Source of the DNA: Gammaproteobacteria bacterium
GTDB taxonomy: Bacteria; Pseudomonadota; Gammaproteobacteria; Steroidobacterales; Steroidobacteraceae
NCBI GenBank assembly: GCA_018970145.1
Contig: JAGWWY010000009.1
Span: 30,947-94,946, forward strand
DNA length: 64,000 nt
Reading direction: 5' to 3'
Below are positions 35,069 through 44,042 of this stretch, piece by piece. A program made the position numbers and the translations under genes. The stretch's first letter is position 1. Each line of letters starts with the position of its first letter. The notes beneath the pieces are model-generated. The model saw only the letters and a list, made by a program, of their open reading frames with translations. It ran no database searches and was not told where the DNA came from.

Positions 35069-36031
35069 ATGAACTGGCAGCAACTGAAGAAAATCTTGGC
35101 GTTCTACGGCCGCTTTACATTGAGTTTCACCCAAGTGGGTTATCTCGCGCGGCGAGTGTTTTGGTCAAAGTTCGTGCCCGATTTTCGAGGCCAGCGTTGG
35201 CTCGTTACCGGCGGTTCGGGTGGCTTGGGGCGGCAGATGGTACTTGAGGCGCTGCGTGGCGGCGCGACCGTGGTCGCGGCTGCGCGCAGTGAGGGTAAGC
35301 TCGCCGAACTGCGCGCGGAGGTCGAGGCGTCGGGTTTGACGGGTCTTGCGACCGAGTGCTGCGACTTCACCTCCACGGCTGATACCGAGCGCTTGATCGA
35401 ACGTCTCGTGGCTCGGGGTCAGCGGTTCGATGCGCTGATGAACAACGTCGGGGTGCTTAATGACGACCTCATCGTTACGAGCGAGGGACGAGAGGCGTCG
35501 TTCGTCTCCAATCTGTTGTCGCACTATCAGCTCACCGAGGCGCTGGTCGCCAAGCAGTTGATCGGTAACGGCAGCGTGGTCGTCAACGTGACCTCGGGTG
35601 GTGGCTACAACGTGCCCCTGATGACCGGCACGATGAACGTGACGGATCCGAAGCGTTACAACGGTACCGTGGCCTATGGGTTCCACAAGCGCGCACAGAT
35701 GGTGCTGAATCAGCACTGGCGCGACACCTACGGTGCGCGGGGCATCGACTTTTTTGTTATGCATCCGGGCTGGGCAGATACGGCGGGCGTGCAGCGATCA
35801 TTGCCGCGTTTTCGCAAGATTCTCAAATCCATCTTGCGCGATGCCGAGTCAGGTGCCGACACGGCGATTTGGCTCGCTGCCAAACGACCGCCACAACCCG
35901 AGGAGGAGTCGGTGTGGTTTGATCGCGCCGTACGCACGGCCCACGTCTATCCGCATACGCGTGCGACACGCGAAACGCCGCAGTCGTTGGTGGCGTGGCT
36001 CGAGGCCGAGTTGGCGCGTGGTCCGCGCTAA
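35069..36031 (+). CDS. Short-chain dehydrogenase with N-terminal extension (DHRS12-like)
   Basis: A 320-residue SDR. A 35-residue leader (LAFYGRFTLSFTQVGYLARR) precedes the nucleotide site WLVTGGSGGLGRQM. NNVG replaces the usual NNAG, and the catalytic pair is in YGFHKRAQM (Tyr, Lys). The order and length resemble the eukaryotic DHRS12-type group of oxidoreductases. GAGGAG sits upstream of the ATG. It is 38 bases from the divergent HxlR gene and ends 24 bases before the convergent amidohydrolase. Substrate unknown. Confidence 0.85.
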   Translation: MNWQQLKKILAFYGRFTLSFTQVGYLARRVFWSKFVPDFRGQRWLVTGGSGGLGRQMVLEALRGGATVVAAARSEGKLAELRAEVEASGLTGLATECCDFTSTADTERLIERLVARGQRFDALMNNVGVLNDDLIVTSEGREASFVSNLLSHYQLTEALVAKQLIGNGSVVVNVTSGGGYNVPLMTGTMNVTDPKRYNGTVAYGFHKRAQMVLNQHWRDTYGARGIDFFVMHPGWADTAGVQRSLPRFRKILKSILRDAESGADTAIWLAAKRPPQPEEESVWFDRAVRTAHVYPHTRATRETPQSLVAWLEAELARGPR

Positions 36032-36055
36032 CTCAGCCTGCCCGCTACTTCGCTC

Positions 36056-37774
36056 TCAAGGGGCAACGTAGACGGATTTGCCGCGCGAGATCGTCTCTAG
36101 CACTCGTAGCTGCAGCAGGTTCTCGGGATCCATGCCGAGAGGATCCTGATCGACGATCACGAAGTCGGCTTGCTTGCCTGCGGTGATGGAGCCCTTGCTC
36201 GACTCTTCGCCATATTGGCGGGCAGCGTCAATCGTGATACCTGCGAGGGCTTCGAGCGTGCTCGCGCGTTGCTCGGTGCCCAAGACTTGGCCGCTGCGGG
36301 TGCGACGAGTGGTGGCTGACCACAGCGTACGGATCATGTCAGGCGGTACGACCGGTGGATCGTTGTGTAGCGTGTAACGAATGCCGCGCTCCGTCGCCGA
36401 TCGTGTCGGGCTGATACGCATCGCGCGTTCTTCACCTAGCGTTTCGTCACGATGCCAATCACCCCAGAAGAAGGTGTGGCTGACGAAGAACGACGGGGTG
36501 ATCTCGAGACGCGCCATGCGATCGAGTTGATCGTCACGCACGGTTTGCGAGTGGATCATGACCACCCGCGGCGGCTTGGCGACGCCAGCGGCTTCGACCG
36601 CATCGATCAACATTTCTGCCGCAGCATCACCGTTGGCGTGTGCCAAGAGCGGAACATTCGCTTGCAGCGCGGCGGCCACGGCTTTCTGGACGACCGGCTC
36701 CGGCAGGCTCGGGTAGCCGCGATAGTTGGCATCTCGACCGGCGGGCGGAACGGCATAAGGCTGACTCAGGAATGCCGTTTTACCCTGTGGTGATCCGTCG
36801 AGGATGATCTTGACGCCATCGACCCGAAAACGGTTCTGGTATTCGTCGGATACGAATTCTTTGGGCAGCGCTGTACCGATGGGCGACCAGTAGCGATAAG
36901 CAACCACATCGAGGTTCAGCAGGCCGTTTTTAGCTGCCGTCTGCAACAGTTGGAGGTTTTCCGGATTCGCGCCACCATCCTGCACCGTCGTCAGACCTCG
37001 GCTCGCCATATAGGCGAGGGTTTTTTGCAAGCCTGCCAAGGCGCCGTCGGGATTCGGGCGTGGTAGTCGGGTCATGACGGCGTAATGCGCCATTTCTTCG
37101 AATACGCCGTTGGGCTCTTTGGAGTTGGCCTGTCGTCGATAAGCTCCGCCCGGTGGGTCGACGGTCTCGCTGGAGATACCTATTTGCGATAGCAAAGCCG
37201 AGTTGCCGACGCTGAGATGACCCGATACGTGGACGATGAAAATTGGATGCTCGCGCGATACCGCATCGAGATCGTCTCGCGTCGGATGGCGTTTTTCTTT
37301 GAGCAGTGAGTCGTCGTAACCCACGCCGACGATCCATTGCCCCGGGGAGATACTCTCGCGCTCAATATGCTCTCGCAGCGTCGAGCGCAGATGGGCGATG
37401 TCGTCGACCGGTCCTACCGGTGGCGGTGCGAGGTTGACGAAATTGATGTAGGCGGCCGTTGCCGTCAGATGACCATGGGCGTCGATGAAACCCGGCAGCA
37501 TTGCACGGCGGCCGAGTTCGACGATGCGAGCCGTGCCTTCGTGCGCCGCTCGCAACTCGCTGCCACCCACCGCCGCGATACGATCTGCCTCAACGAGCAC
37601 CGCTTCGGCGATGGGCCGAGCCGGATCGAGGGTGATGATACGACCCACATACAGCGTGGGTGCGGCGAGTGCAGCTTGGAGAGAGGCCGTCGCCACCAGC
37701 AGCGCGACCGCAAGGCCGCGCTGCCAATAGTTTAGGCGGCTGCGCGCGCGTGTTGGGTCGCTGCGGCCGGCCAA
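36056..37774 (-). CDS. Exported amidohydrolase (YtcJ-like)
   Basis: About 570 residues. After a signal peptide (LAVALLVATASLQAALAA), a beta-sandwich precedes the metal site GFIDAHGHL. Then come SHTFFWGDWHRDETLG and NDPPVVPPDM near the C-terminal metal Asp, as in the YtcJ/amidohydrolase-3 family. These hydrolyse amides or esters, though few substrates are known. The start is uncertain: no ATG fits directly before the signal sequence. TTG at 37774 or 37795, inside the carotenoid-oxygenase gene, would give a sensible leader, while ATG 37882 adds a basic tail. A 43-base overlap with the upstream gene follows from the call. Confidence 0.78.
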   Translation of the reverse strand: MAGRSDPTRARSRLNYWQRGLAVALLVATASLQAALAAPTLYVGRIITLDPARPIAEAVLVEADRIAAVGGSELRAAHEGTARIVELGRRAMLPGFIDAHGHLTATAAYINFVNLAPPPVGPVDDIAHLRSTLREHIERESISPGQWIVGVGYDDSLLKEKRHPTRDDLDAVSREHPIFIVHVSGHLSVGNSALLSQIGISSETVDPPGGAYRRQANSKEPNGVFEEMAHYAVMTRLPRPNPDGALAGLQKTLAYMASRGLTTVQDGGANPENLQLLQTAAKNGLLNLDVVAYRYWSPIGTALPKEFVSDEYQNRFRVDGVKIILDGSPQGKTAFLSQPYAVPPAGRDANYRGYPSLPEPVVQKAVAAALQANVPLLAHANGDAAAEMLIDAVEAAGVAKPPRVVMIHSQTVRDDQLDRMARLEITPSFFVSHTFFWGDWHRDETLGEERAMRISPTRSATERGIRYTLHNDPPVVPPDMIRTLWSATTRRTRSGQVLGTEQRASTLEALAGITIDAARQYGEESSKGSITAGKQADFVIVDQDPLGMDPENLLQLRVLETISRGKSVYVAP

Positions 37775-39261
37775 AGATCGCGTCCGTAGAACCAAGCGGC
37801 GTGGAAGCCCGCCGGCACCCGACCGGGAATCGCAACGCGCGTGATCGGCCCTGCCGTGATGTTCTTGGCGTCGAATATCCATGCTTCTGATTGGTAGTCC
37901 GCGATGTTGGTCGCGAGTGTAACGCAGTAGCCTTGGTCCTCGTCGCCGCCTCGGGTGCTCTTCGCGAAAGCTGTCTCGCTTGGGAACCAGCCGCGCGGAT
38001 AGTGGTAGATCTCGCGCGTGCCTTGCTCGTGGTCGTATTTCACGAGCCCTTCGAACGCCAGCGTTTGCAGATCGGTTGGGATCAGCTGGTGATAGGAGTA
38101 ACGGCTCTTCACTCCGTAGAGATCCATGTCTGGCAAACAGAACTCGACGTTCAGGTCGTCAAGTTGCTCTTCGCTGCACTCGCCGGTCTTGAGGTTCATA
38201 CGCCAACGACGTAAGTGACCTTTGTAGCGCAGGTAAGCCAGCATCGAGCTCAGCGGGCCCTCGGAGGGGTCGCGGCGGATCGTCGGGTCGGGTTGGAAGC
38301 AGCCGTCCATGATGATCCAGTCGCCCTCTTCCCATGCGTTGACCATGTGCAGCACATAGCCCGGTTCGAACTCGAACCAGCGCACTTGCTCCTGCGTGCC
38401 GTAGCGCGGCATCACACCGAAACGGCTCGGGATGTCGCGACGGAACTGCACGATGCGATGCCCCGTTTTGCGCAGCAGCGCCGGATCGTGGAACAGCGGG
38501 AAGTCGTGCAGAATCGTGTAGTTCGGAGTGATCGTGGTGTCGTGCGGCAGACGCGGTCCGGGCAAATCGATGCGTGCCGTATGTTTTACGCGACCGTCGG
38601 CGCCGATCACGTAATAGTTCAGCCACGGCTGAAAATCGGCATAACCATAGTTGATATATTCATGGGTGCGCACATCGACCTTGCCGTGCGCGTTCAGGGA
38701 AGTGCCGAGCCCGCCACTGAAGGTTTCCTCGCCTTTTGTCTCGAGCGTCAGCGGATCGAGCGCATGGACGCGACCCGAGTTGTACCACGCAGCCAATAAT
38801 TTGCCGTTGTGCAGGTTGAGGGTCGTATTGGCGGTATCTTTGCAGTAGTCGGGGTTCATGGCCGCGCTCTCGCGACCGGCGACGCGCGAGATATCGTACG
38901 GACCCATGATCCCCGAGAGCTCCACTCGACCGTGCTCGATCTCATCATGGAGCGCGCGCGTTTGGGTCCACTTGCGGATGTAGCTCGCGCGGCCGTCACG
39001 GAAATACATGCCGTGCACCATACCGTCGCCATCGAACCAGTGATACGGGCCCTTGGGTTCGAAAATCGGGTTCGGTCCTTGACGCATGTAGGCGCCGTAC
39101 AAATCGTCGGGTACCTTGCCGGCGTTGACTTTCAAATCGACGGCTGTGACCTCGGAGACCACCGGTGTGTAGGGGCCGTGCAAATACGGGTTGTCGATGC
39201 CATCTACCCAAGTCGGGCGGTCGATGGGGTCTTGCGTGCTGATATCGGTGTACTTGCGCAT
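37732..39261 (-). CDS. Carotenoid oxygenase family (RPE65/lignostilbene dioxygenase-like)
   Basis: A 509-residue seven-blade propeller non-heme iron dioxygenase. The N-terminal GPYTPVVSEVTAVDL, HWFDGDGMVHGMYF, and TPNYTILHDFPLFHDP are characteristic, and the latter two bring His ligands of the Fe(II) site. The family cleaves carbon-carbon double bonds of carotenoids, stilbenes or related phenylpropenes. GAGGAG lies just before the ATG. It is followed by the amidohydrolase on the same strand and preceded by the SCP-x-type thiolase 11 bases upstream, so it belongs to an operon. Lignin-derived or terpenoid substrates would fit the local gene set. Confidence 0.92.
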   Translation of the reverse strand: MRKYTDISTQDPIDRPTWVDGIDNPYLHGPYTPVVSEVTAVDLKVNAGKVPDDLYGAYMRQGPNPIFEPKGPYHWFDGDGMVHGMYFRDGRASYIRKWTQTRALHDEIEHGRVELSGIMGPYDISRVAGRESAAMNPDYCKDTANTTLNLHNGKLLAAWYNSGRVHALDPLTLETKGEETFSGGLGTSLNAHGKVDVRTHEYINYGYADFQPWLNYYVIGADGRVKHTARIDLPGPRLPHDTTITPNYTILHDFPLFHDPALLRKTGHRIVQFRRDIPSRFGVMPRYGTQEQVRWFEFEPGYVLHMVNAWEEGDWIIMDGCFQPDPTIRRDPSEGPLSSMLAYLRYKGHLRRWRMNLKTGECSEEQLDDLNVEFCLPDMDLYGVKSRYSYHQLIPTDLQTLAFEGLVKYDHEQGTREIYHYPRGWFPSETAFAKSTRGGDEDQGYCVTLATNIADYQSEAWIFDAKNITAGPITRVAIPGRVPAGFHAAWFYGRDLWPAAATQHARAAA

Positions 39262-39272
39262 GGATGCTCTCC

Positions 39273-40511
39273 TCAGGAAGCCCGCTCGACGATGAAACTG
39301 ACGGTGGTGGTAGCGCTGCCGCCCACATTGAGGGTGGCGAAACGCTCAGCGTTGTCGACTTGATAAGCGCCCGCCGTGCCGGTCACCTGTTTGTGGCAGT
39401 CGAGCAGCATACGAACGCCGGTCGCGCCGACAGGATGCCCAAGTCCGATCAGACCACCGCTCGGGTTGACCGGAATCCGACCGCCGATTTCGATGTCGCC
39501 GTTTTCGATGGCTTGCCAGCTTTGTCCGGGCGGTGTGATGCCAAAGTGATCAATTGCCATGTATTCGGTGCTGGTGAAGCAGTCGTGTGTCTCGATGCCG
39601 CTCAGTTGCTCGACTCCGCTGATCCCGGCGCGACGGTACGCGTCGGTAATGGTGGCGCGTACGAAGGGGAAGATGTGCGGTTGGCCCTCGCTCATCTTGA
39701 CTTTGGCGTCATAGGTGATCGGCGCGGTACGATGACCCCAGCCAGCGATACGAGCCAAAGAATTAAGCGAGCGACCGCGTTGTCGTGCCCACTCGCGTGC
39801 CACCGCTTCGCTCGCCAAGAAAACGACGGCCGCGCCGTCGGTGATCTGGCCGCAATCTTGTTTGCGCATGCGCCCGTCGATCACGGGATTCGCGACGTCG
39901 TCTTGCTGGAAACTTTGTTCGGTGAACTCCCAGCGACGCGTCTGCGCATTCGGATTCTTGCGGGCGTTGCCAAAGTTGATCTCGGCAATGCGCGCGAGAT
40001 GCTCGGCCTTCAGGCCATAACGACGGTCGTATTCACCGGCGAGTTCACTGAACACGTGCGGCCATGGGTATTTCACATCGACGCATTCGTGACCAGCCCA
40101 CATGGCGGTGGCGCCGATCAACTTGGCCGCTTGATCGCCCGGCACGTTGCGCATTTGTTCGATACCGACCACGGCTGCCAAGCCGTAGCGACCTGCTTCG
40201 ATTTCGGCGGAGGCGGCGAGAGCGGCCAGACTGCCCGAAGCGCAGGCGCCTTCGTGACGCGACGCCGGGATACCGGCCAAGTCCGGCAAGGCCGCGGCAA
40301 GCACGCCACCCAGATGCCCTTGATTGCAGAACAGTTCAGCTGCGAAGTTGCCGACGTGGGCAGTGTCGAGTTGCTGCGGTGTCAGTTCCGTGGCCGCAAG
40401 ACCCTGCTGGAGTACCTCGCGCATGCCGTCGGCGATTTCGCGACCGCTACGGGCCCAGTTTTCGGAGAAGTCGGTTTGGTACCCTCCGAGGATGTAAACG
40501 TGTTCCGTCAT
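39273..40511 (-). CDS. SCP-x-type thiolase / acetyl-CoA acetyltransferase
   Basis: A 412-residue thiolase of the lipid-transfer-protein type. The nucleophile Cys is in HEGACASGSLAAL, then HDCFTSTEYMA, and the His in NPSGGLIGLGHPVGATG. It differs from the compact thiolase at 16880 and belongs to the group used for steroid side-chain and branched acyl-CoA cleavage. GGGGGC precedes the ATG. It heads the minus-strand run with the carotenoid oxygenase and amidohydrolase, and is divergent from nitronate monooxygenase across a gap carrying the 19-bp element. Confidence 0.92.
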   Translation of the reverse strand: MTEHVYILGGYQTDFSENWARSGREIADGMREVLQQGLAATELTPQQLDTAHVGNFAAELFCNQGHLGGVLAAALPDLAGIPASRHEGACASGSLAALAASAEIEAGRYGLAAVVGIEQMRNVPGDQAAKLIGATAMWAGHECVDVKYPWPHVFSELAGEYDRRYGLKAEHLARIAEINFGNARKNPNAQTRRWEFTEQSFQQDDVANPVIDGRMRKQDCGQITDGAAVVFLASEAVAREWARQRGRSLNSLARIAGWGHRTAPITYDAKVKMSEGQPHIFPFVRATITDAYRRAGISGVEQLSGIETHDCFTSTEYMAIDHFGITPPGQSWQAIENGDIEIGGRIPVNPSGGLIGLGHPVGATGVRMLLDCHKQVTGTAGAYQVDNAERFATLNVGGSATTTVSFIVERAS

Positions 40512-40540
40512 ATCAGTGCCCCCGTGATACGTCGCAGAAT

Positions 40541-40559
40541 AGTATCATTATGCAAGTCA
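40541..40559. promoter_or_regulatory. Recurrent 19-bp element, copy C (divergent gap)
   Basis: AGTATCATTATGCAAGTCA lies in the 61-base gap between the divergent thiolase (40511) and nitronate monooxygenase (40573) genes. The right 12 bases equal copy A exactly, and overall 14 of 19 match. The gap is small enough that one bound protein would affect both promoters. Confidence 0.5.
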
Positions 40560-40572
40560 TTGGGAGATGGCC

Positions 40573-41559
40573 ATGAGTGGAAATACGGAGTCGCTCCGCC
40601 AGCTTGTTCGTTTGCAGGACTGGGCCTCGGGTCTGAGACTGCCGATGATCGCGGCGCCCATGTTTTTGGTCTCGGGACCGGATTTGGTGCTCGCCTGTTG
40701 TCGAGCGGGCATCGTCGGCTGCTTCCCGGCCCCCAATGCCCGCACGATCGAGGTGTTGGACGAGTGGCTGCAGCGTATCACCCAAGGCCATGGCGCATTG
40801 GTCGCAAGCCGACCACGCTACCTCGGTCCGTGGTCTCTGAATCTCGTCACCCACAGCTCCTACGAGCGTCTGCCCGCCGAGCTCGACCTGATCACGAAGT
40901 ACCAGCCACCGCTCGTGATCACGGCGCTCGGCAGCCCGATCCCGGCGATCGAGCGGGTGCACGCTTATGGCGGCAAGGTGTTCGCCGATGTGAGTAACCT
41001 GGCTTTTGCGCGCAAGGCGGCGGCTGCCGGGGTGGATGGACTGATGCTGGTTTCGGCGGGCGCCGGTGGACACACTGGAAAGATCTCGCCCTTTGCTTTC
41101 GTCGATGCAGTCCGCGAATTTTTCGACGGCATCATCGTGCTTTCAGGCGCCATCGGTACGGGCGCTGCCGTTCGGGCAGCCGAGCTCGTGGGTGCCGATC
41201 TCGCCAATGTGGGCACGCCCTTCATCGTGGCCGAAGAGAGCCTCGCGAGTCGCGATTACAAAGATATGGTCGTTCGGGCTTCGCTCGAGGATCTGGTGCT
41301 GACCAAAGTATTCACCGGTGCTGAGGCCTATTATTTGCGCGAGAGTATTCTGGCGGCGGGGCTCGACCCGGACAATCTGCAGGGCAAGGAGAAGATGGAT
41401 CTCTCGAACACGCAGCAGCAGGTTAAAGCCTGGAAGAACATCTGGTCGGCAGGTCAAGGCGTGAACCACATCCACGCCGCCGAACCGGTTGAGACGATCG
41501 TAGCGCGCTACGCTTTAGAGTATCGAGCGGCTGCGCTGCATCCGGTGTTCGGCTCGTGA
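40573..41559 (+). CDS. Nitronate monooxygenase family (NPD-like) flavoprotein
   Basis: About 328 residues of the FMN TIM-barrel nitronate monooxygenase/2-nitropropane dioxygenase family. GLRLPMIAAPMFLVSGPDLVLA starts the barrel, and GADLANVGTPFIVAEES and AGAGGHTGKISPF form the FMN phosphate region. Members in degradation islands often act as enoyl reductases or hydroxylases instead of on nitronates. GGGAGATGGCC sits before the ATG at 40573; the ATG two codons earlier overlaps that site. It is translationally coupled with the lipocalin-like gene by a GTGA overlap. Confidence 0.88.
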   Translation: MSGNTESLRQLVRLQDWASGLRLPMIAAPMFLVSGPDLVLACCRAGIVGCFPAPNARTIEVLDEWLQRITQGHGALVASRPRYLGPWSLNLVTHSSYERLPAELDLITKYQPPLVITALGSPIPAIERVHAYGGKVFADVSNLAFARKAAAAGVDGLMLVSAGAGGHTGKISPFAFVDAVREFFDGIIVLSGAIGTGAAVRAAELVGADLANVGTPFIVAEESLASRDYKDMVVRASLEDLVLTKVFTGAEAYYLRESILAAGLDPDNLQGKEKMDLSNTQQQVKAWKNIWSAGQGVNHIHAAEPVETIVARYALEYRAAALHPVFGS

Positions 41560-41984
41560 CGCGCGAAGATCTCGTTGGCGCTTGGGCCTATCACGGCTGG
41601 CGTATTGCGTACGAGGACGGGCGGGTCACCGAGCCCTTCGGCGAGGGCGCGAGTGGTTTGTTGCTCTACACCGCAGATGGCTACATGAGCGCCAACATCA
41701 TGGCCGCTGATCGCGAGTCGTTTGCGAAGCTGAATCCCCGCGAGGCGACGCTGCGCGAGCGTGCGTTGGCGTTCGACGGTTACTTCAGTTACGCCGGCCG
41801 GTGGCGCCTCGTGCGCGGCACGATCGTACATGAGGTGACGGTCGCGCTGAATCCGAGTTTGGTCGGTAGTACGCAGTGGCGCACGCCCATTCTGCGAGGA
41901 CGGCGATTGATTCTCGCCGCGGATGAGCCCACGTCGCGCGGTGCACGTCGCCACGAACTCGAATGGCGACGGGCAAAGAAATGA
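41556..41984 (+). CDS. Lipocalin-like domain protein
   Basis: A 142-residue protein of the lipocalin-5 type: LVGAWAYHGW at the start, SGLLLYTADGYMSANI, and YAGRWRLVRGTIVHEV. These small barrels recur next to catabolic genes, with no proven reaction. It starts with GTG overlapping the stop of the flavoprotein gene, and its stop overlaps the ATG of the aldehyde dehydrogenase (ATGA), so three genes are tightly coupled. A binding or chaperone role for a hydrophobic intermediate is plausible but inferred. Confidence 0.82.
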   Translation: MTREDLVGAWAYHGWRIAYEDGRVTEPFGEGASGLLLYTADGYMSANIMAADRESFAKLNPREATLRERALAFDGYFSYAGRWRLVRGTIVHEVTVALNPSLVGSTQWRTPILRGRRLILAADEPTSRGARRHELEWRRAKK

Positions 41985-43672
41985 CTCACGATCTCTACGA
42001 CAAGCATCAATCTTCGCTTGAGGCGGCCGTCGCAGCGTGCCGTGACCGCCGGTATTTCTCCCTCTTCTCCGAAACGCCTGATCGGCATCGCGGCGGCGCC
42101 CGTGCACAAGCAGAGGGTCGGGCTCGTCACGCAGCGACACTCGGGCGATCGTTCGAGCTGGATCAGCCCGGTACGAGCGGGCGTACGGGAGCCGAGGTGT
42201 CGCCTTACACGCAGCAGTCGCTAGGCATCGACTATCCGAGAGCGGATCCGGACGCCCTGTTTACGGCAGGCTCGCGCGCGATGACCACTTGGGCTGCCGC
42301 CACGATCGAGACTCGGCTCGGCGTCTGCATGGAAATCGTCGACCGCCTGTACGAGCGGGTTTTCGATACCGCGCAGGCCGTGATGCATACCGCGGGTCAA
42401 AGCTCACTGATGAGCTACGCCGGCAGTGGCACTAACGCGCTCGATCGAGGTGTCGAGGCCTTGGCTTACGCGCAGATGGCCATGAACCACATCACGCCCT
42501 CGGCGCGCTGGGAGCGGCAGTTTGGCGCGACGCTCATCCCGCTGCAGAAGACCTATCGATTGGTGCCGCGCGGCGTGGCGGTAGTCTTCAGTTGCGCCAC
42601 GTTTCCGACGTGGAACGCCTATCCCGCGATGTTCGCCAACCTCGCTACCGGCAACCCGGTGATCGTCAAACCGCATCCGACGGGTGTCCTGCCCATGGCG
42701 ATCGCCGTACGCGAGTGTCGCGAGGTGTTGGCAGCGAACGGTTTTGATCCGAATCTCGTGACGCTTTGCCTCGATACGATCGAAGAACCGCTCGGCAAGG
42801 TGTTGGTCAAACATCCGCAGACCGCCATCGTCGATTTCACGGGCAGTGCGCGCTTCGGCTCGTGGGTCGAGGCAAATGCCTGGCCTGCGCTGTGTTATTC
42901 GGAGACCTCAGGCGTCAACACGGTCGTCATCGATTCGGTGGACGACCTCGAAGCCGTGATCAAAAGTCTCGCTACTACAATGAGTCTGTTCTCGGCTCAG
43001 ATGTGTACATCGCCACAAAATATTTATATCCCGAAGGCGGGCGTTCAGACTGCCACAGGTCGAGTCGATGCCGCCGAGTTCGGTGAGCGACTCGCCTCTT
43101 GCATGAAATCTTTAGCTACCGACGGCAAGCGTGCCGGTGCGATTCTGGCGGCGATCCAGTCGCCAAGCACGCTGCACTTGGTGGACGACATGCACGATCA
43201 AGGCGCAAAGACGGGTCGGGTGCTGCTCGAGTCGAGTGGTTACGTACACCCTGATTTTCCGCAGGCGCGAACGCGTACGCCGCTGCTCGTTGAGCTAGCG
43301 GCTGGTGCCGCCGGTCGGGTGTTGTATGGTGAGGAGCGGTTCGGACCGATGGGCTTCGTCGTCCACTGTGATGATCGCTACGCCGCGCTCGCTCACGCCA
43401 CTACGGATGCCAAGCGAGCCGGCGCGATTACGGCGTTCTTGTATTCGACCGACGAGGCGTTTATCGAGCGCGCCGAGCAGGCCTATTCACTGGCCGGTGC
43501 GCAGCTGACCATCAACCTGACCGGGCCGATGCCACTGAATTTTGCCGCTGCCTACAGCGACTATCACGTGACTGGCTTGAATCCCGCCGGCAACGCCACG
43601 CTGACGGATCTGGCGTTTGTGACGTCGCGGTTTCGAATTACGCAGTCGCGACGTCTCGTCAAAGATTCTTGA
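41981..43672 (+). CDS. PaaN-type aldehyde dehydrogenase
   Basis: About 563 residues in the PaaN (phenylacetate degradation) branch of the ALDH superfamily. It begins LYDKHQSSLEAAVAACRDR, then RYFSLFSETP. FSCATFPTWNAYPAMFANLA, the catalytic Glu in CYSETSGVN and the nucleophile Cys in FSAQMCTSPQNIY follow. The MaoC hydrolase domain of the long PaaZ type is absent. The usual partners PaaABCDE, PaaG and PaaJ are not nearby, so the enzyme may oxidise another semialdehyde-CoA. Its 3' end overlaps the convergent NTF2-like gene by 14 bases. Confidence 0.85.
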   Translation: MTHDLYDKHQSSLEAAVAACRDRRYFSLFSETPDRHRGGARAQAEGRARHAATLGRSFELDQPGTSGRTGAEVSPYTQQSLGIDYPRADPDALFTAGSRAMTTWAAATIETRLGVCMEIVDRLYERVFDTAQAVMHTAGQSSLMSYAGSGTNALDRGVEALAYAQMAMNHITPSARWERQFGATLIPLQKTYRLVPRGVAVVFSCATFPTWNAYPAMFANLATGNPVIVKPHPTGVLPMAIAVRECREVLAANGFDPNLVTLCLDTIEEPLGKVLVKHPQTAIVDFTGSARFGSWVEANAWPALCYSETSGVNTVVIDSVDDLEAVIKSLATTMSLFSAQMCTSPQNIYIPKAGVQTATGRVDAAEFGERLASCMKSLATDGKRAGAILAAIQSPSTLHLVDDMHDQGAKTGRVLLESSGYVHPDFPQARTRTPLLVELAAGAAGRVLYGEERFGPMGFVVHCDDRYAALAHATTDAKRAGAITAFLYSTDEAFIERAEQAYSLAGAQLTINLTGPMPLNFAAAYSDYHVTGLNPAGNATLTDLAFVTSRFRITQSRRLVKDS

Positions 43673-44042
43673 GTGGTGCCGCCTGGGCCGGGTCGACGTA
43701 TTCTTCGATTTTTGCGATCAGGCCCTCGCTGACCGTCACGACACAACAGGCGAGCATGCGAAACGGCGACCCGTCGGGCAGCGTGCCTTCGAGCACGTGT
43801 TGTTGAAACCAGCCATCCGGCAGGATTTCGTGGCGGACGATCCGGTAATGGCGTTGCGGCAACTTGCGCGACATCCACGCGAGCATCTTTAAATTTTCGT
43901 CCACCGTTTGGGCCACATCGTCATAGTTGTGCCAGATTCGCGCCTCGCTCGTGTAAAAGGCGCGCACCTCAGTCGGGTCGCCGCGTTCCAACGCCGAGAG
44001 AAAACGGTTGGACAAGGCGCTGATATCTTCGCGATGACCCAT
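43659..44042 (-). CDS. SnoaL-like NTF2-fold protein
   Basis: A 127-residue protein: EDISALSNRFLSALERGDPTEVRAFYTSEARIWHNYDD, LAWMSRKLPQRHYRI, and a final GLIAKIEEYVDPAQAAPL. The fold is NTF2-like, and the HNYDD segment resembles SnoaL-type proteins in aromatic pathways. GGGGGAG precedes the ATG at 44042, so the longer reading frame is rejected. It is divergent from the flippase-like gene 49 bases away and overlaps the PaaN gene tail. Activity cannot be assigned. Confidence 0.82.
   Translation of the reverse strand: MGHREDISALSNRFLSALERGDPTEVRAFYTSEARIWHNYDDVAQTVDENLKMLAWMSRKLPQRHYRIVRHEILPDGWFQQHVLEGTLPDGSPFRMLACCVVTVSEGLIAKIEEYVDPAQAAPLKNL

Noticed and set aside
39264..40997. 577-codon plus-strand open frame
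   Set aside because: It lies antisense to the SCP-x-type thiolase and then out of frame over the nitronate monooxygenase gene; composition is that of a shadow frame in GC-rich DNA, with no domain recognised.
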